42,245 nt of DNA from an uncultured Prevotellaceae bacterium (GTDB lineage Bacteria; Bacteroidota; Bacteroidia; Bacteroidales; Bacteroidaceae): the NCBI GenBank assembly GCA_900318885.1, contig ONMN01000049.1:1-42245 (forward strand), written 5' to 3'. The notes below the pieces were generated by a model that searched no databases, had not been told where the DNA came from, and was given only the letters and a program-made list of their open reading frames with translations. Below, one piece after another: positions 41,598 to 42,245 of the stretch (position 1 is the stretch's first letter; the number at the start of each line of letters is the position of its first letter). A program made the translations under genes and the position numbers.

Positions 41598-42158
41598 ATG
41601 ATATTACCTATTTATATATATGGTCAGCCGGTATTGAGGAAGGTGACGGAAGATATCACCCCTGACTATCCGGAACTGAAACAGCTCATTGCCGATATGT
41701 GGGAGACGCTGGCCGAGAGCGAAGGCATCGGACTGGCAGCACCCCAGATTGGTCGTGCGATACGCCTGTCGGTTATCGACCTCGACGTGTTGGCTGAGGA
41801 TATGCCCGAATATAAAGGTTTCCGTCAGGTGTATATCAATCCGCATATCGTGGAGTACGACGACGCCAAGACGGACACCAGCGAAGAGGGTTGTCTGTCG
41901 TTGCCTGCCATCCATGAGAAGGTGGTTCGTCCCACCCGTATCCGCGTAGAATGGGACGACGAGCAGTTTAACCACCACGACGAGTGGATTGAGGGCTATC
42001 TGGCCCGTGTGATGCAACACGAGTTTGACCACTTGGACGGCAAGATGTTTGTCGACCGTATCTCGCCGCTCCGCAAGCAGCTCATCAAGAGCAAGCTGAA
42101 GGCGCTGATGCAGGGTCGCTACCGTTGTGGATACAAAACGAAACCCGTAAGACATTGA
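41598..42158 (+). CDS. def: Peptide deformylase
   Basis: This 186-aa enzyme removes the formyl group from nascent proteins. All three motifs are present: [18 protein letters not shown] (metal-binding Cys) and HEFDHLDG (two metal-binding His and the catalytic Glu). Length is typical. It follows ruvX after a 55-base gap that contains a GAAGAGTGAA-type short repeat (41540-41563) and is probably co-transcribed. Confidence 0.96.
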   Translation: MILPIYIYGQPVLRKVTEDITPDYPELKQLIADMWETLAESEGIGLAAPQIGRAIRLSVIDLDVLAEDMPEYKGFRQVYINPHIVEYDDAKTDTSEEGCLSLPAIHEKVVRPTRIRVEWDDEQFNHHDEWIEGYLARVMQHEFDHLDGKMFVDRISPLRKQLIKSKLKALMQGRYRCGYKTKPVRH

Positions 42159-42186
42159 ACGTTGAACATTGAACGTTGAACATGAT
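42155..42186. repeat. Short tandem repeat after def
   Basis: Units of TTGAAC followed by GT or AT are repeated four times right after the def stop. Like the TGATAATTG and GAAGAGTGAA spacers elsewhere in the window, this appears to be simple intergenic repeat. The last 60 bases of the window hold no complete gene. Confidence 0.6.
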
Positions 42187-42245
42187 ACACTGTGGTAACA
42201 TATTCATGAGATTTGCATTGTTGTTCTTTGCACTTCAATGTTCAA

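Overview
The window looks like a chromosomal segment of a Prevotellaceae bacterium (Prevotella in the broad sense). The reasons are a SusC/SusD pair, the Bacteroidota promoter pattern TTTG-N19-21-TAnnTTTG upstream of many genes, A-rich start regions without strong Shine-Dalgarno sites, Prevotella-type C-terminal tails on secreted proteins, and house-keeping genes of Bacteroidales type. No tRNA, rRNA, CRISPR array or transposase was seen.

Layout. 1-627: leftward promoter for a gene off the left edge, an AT palindrome and a 17-bp inverted repeat. 628-11886: a pectin-type polysaccharide utilisation locus with SusC, SusD, a DUF5123-like surface lipoprotein, a small lipoprotein, a small secreted protein and a PL10-like pectate lyase. 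11951-21518: core genes, including a conserved Bacteroidales protein that may be leaderless, a carboxynorspermidine-dehydrogenase-like enzyme, recA, a secreted protein, dnaK (broken by a short deletion, with a sigma-54-type promoter), gltS and an outer-membrane protein. 21761-23751: a membrane SpoIIE-type phosphatase gene broken in two places. 23752-35490: accessory region. 35646-42158: core genes, including a NUDIX/esterase/phosphatase/dehydrogenase run, a leftward set of small envelope proteins, a SPOR lipoprotein, ruvX and def.

The accessory region is the most interesting part. It holds a candidate defence system: an MmeI-like DNA methyltransferase with no recognisable N-terminal nuclease motif, two small proteins, a superfamily 2 helicase, a 75-aa protein, and a GIY-YIG nuclease fused to an ASCH domain. 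The last two share their N-terminal motif. The methyltransferase and helicase genes are each preceded by the same 29-bp element and by a perfect hairpin near the start codon. The methyltransferase leader also holds three arms that allow two mutually exclusive pairings.

Next to it, between the nuclease and a VapE/BT4734-like ATPase gene (followed by an HU-like gene), lies a gene-free 700-bp region. It holds twelve 11-bp iteron-like repeats arranged as two halves with exact dyad symmetry (centre 32519.5), each half being five tandem units plus one outlier 55 bp further out. It resembles a replication origin or a cooperative operator and I do not recognise it.

Three short disruptions (dnaK, and two in the phosphatase gene) in otherwise normal genes may be assembly errors and should be checked against reads before being believed.
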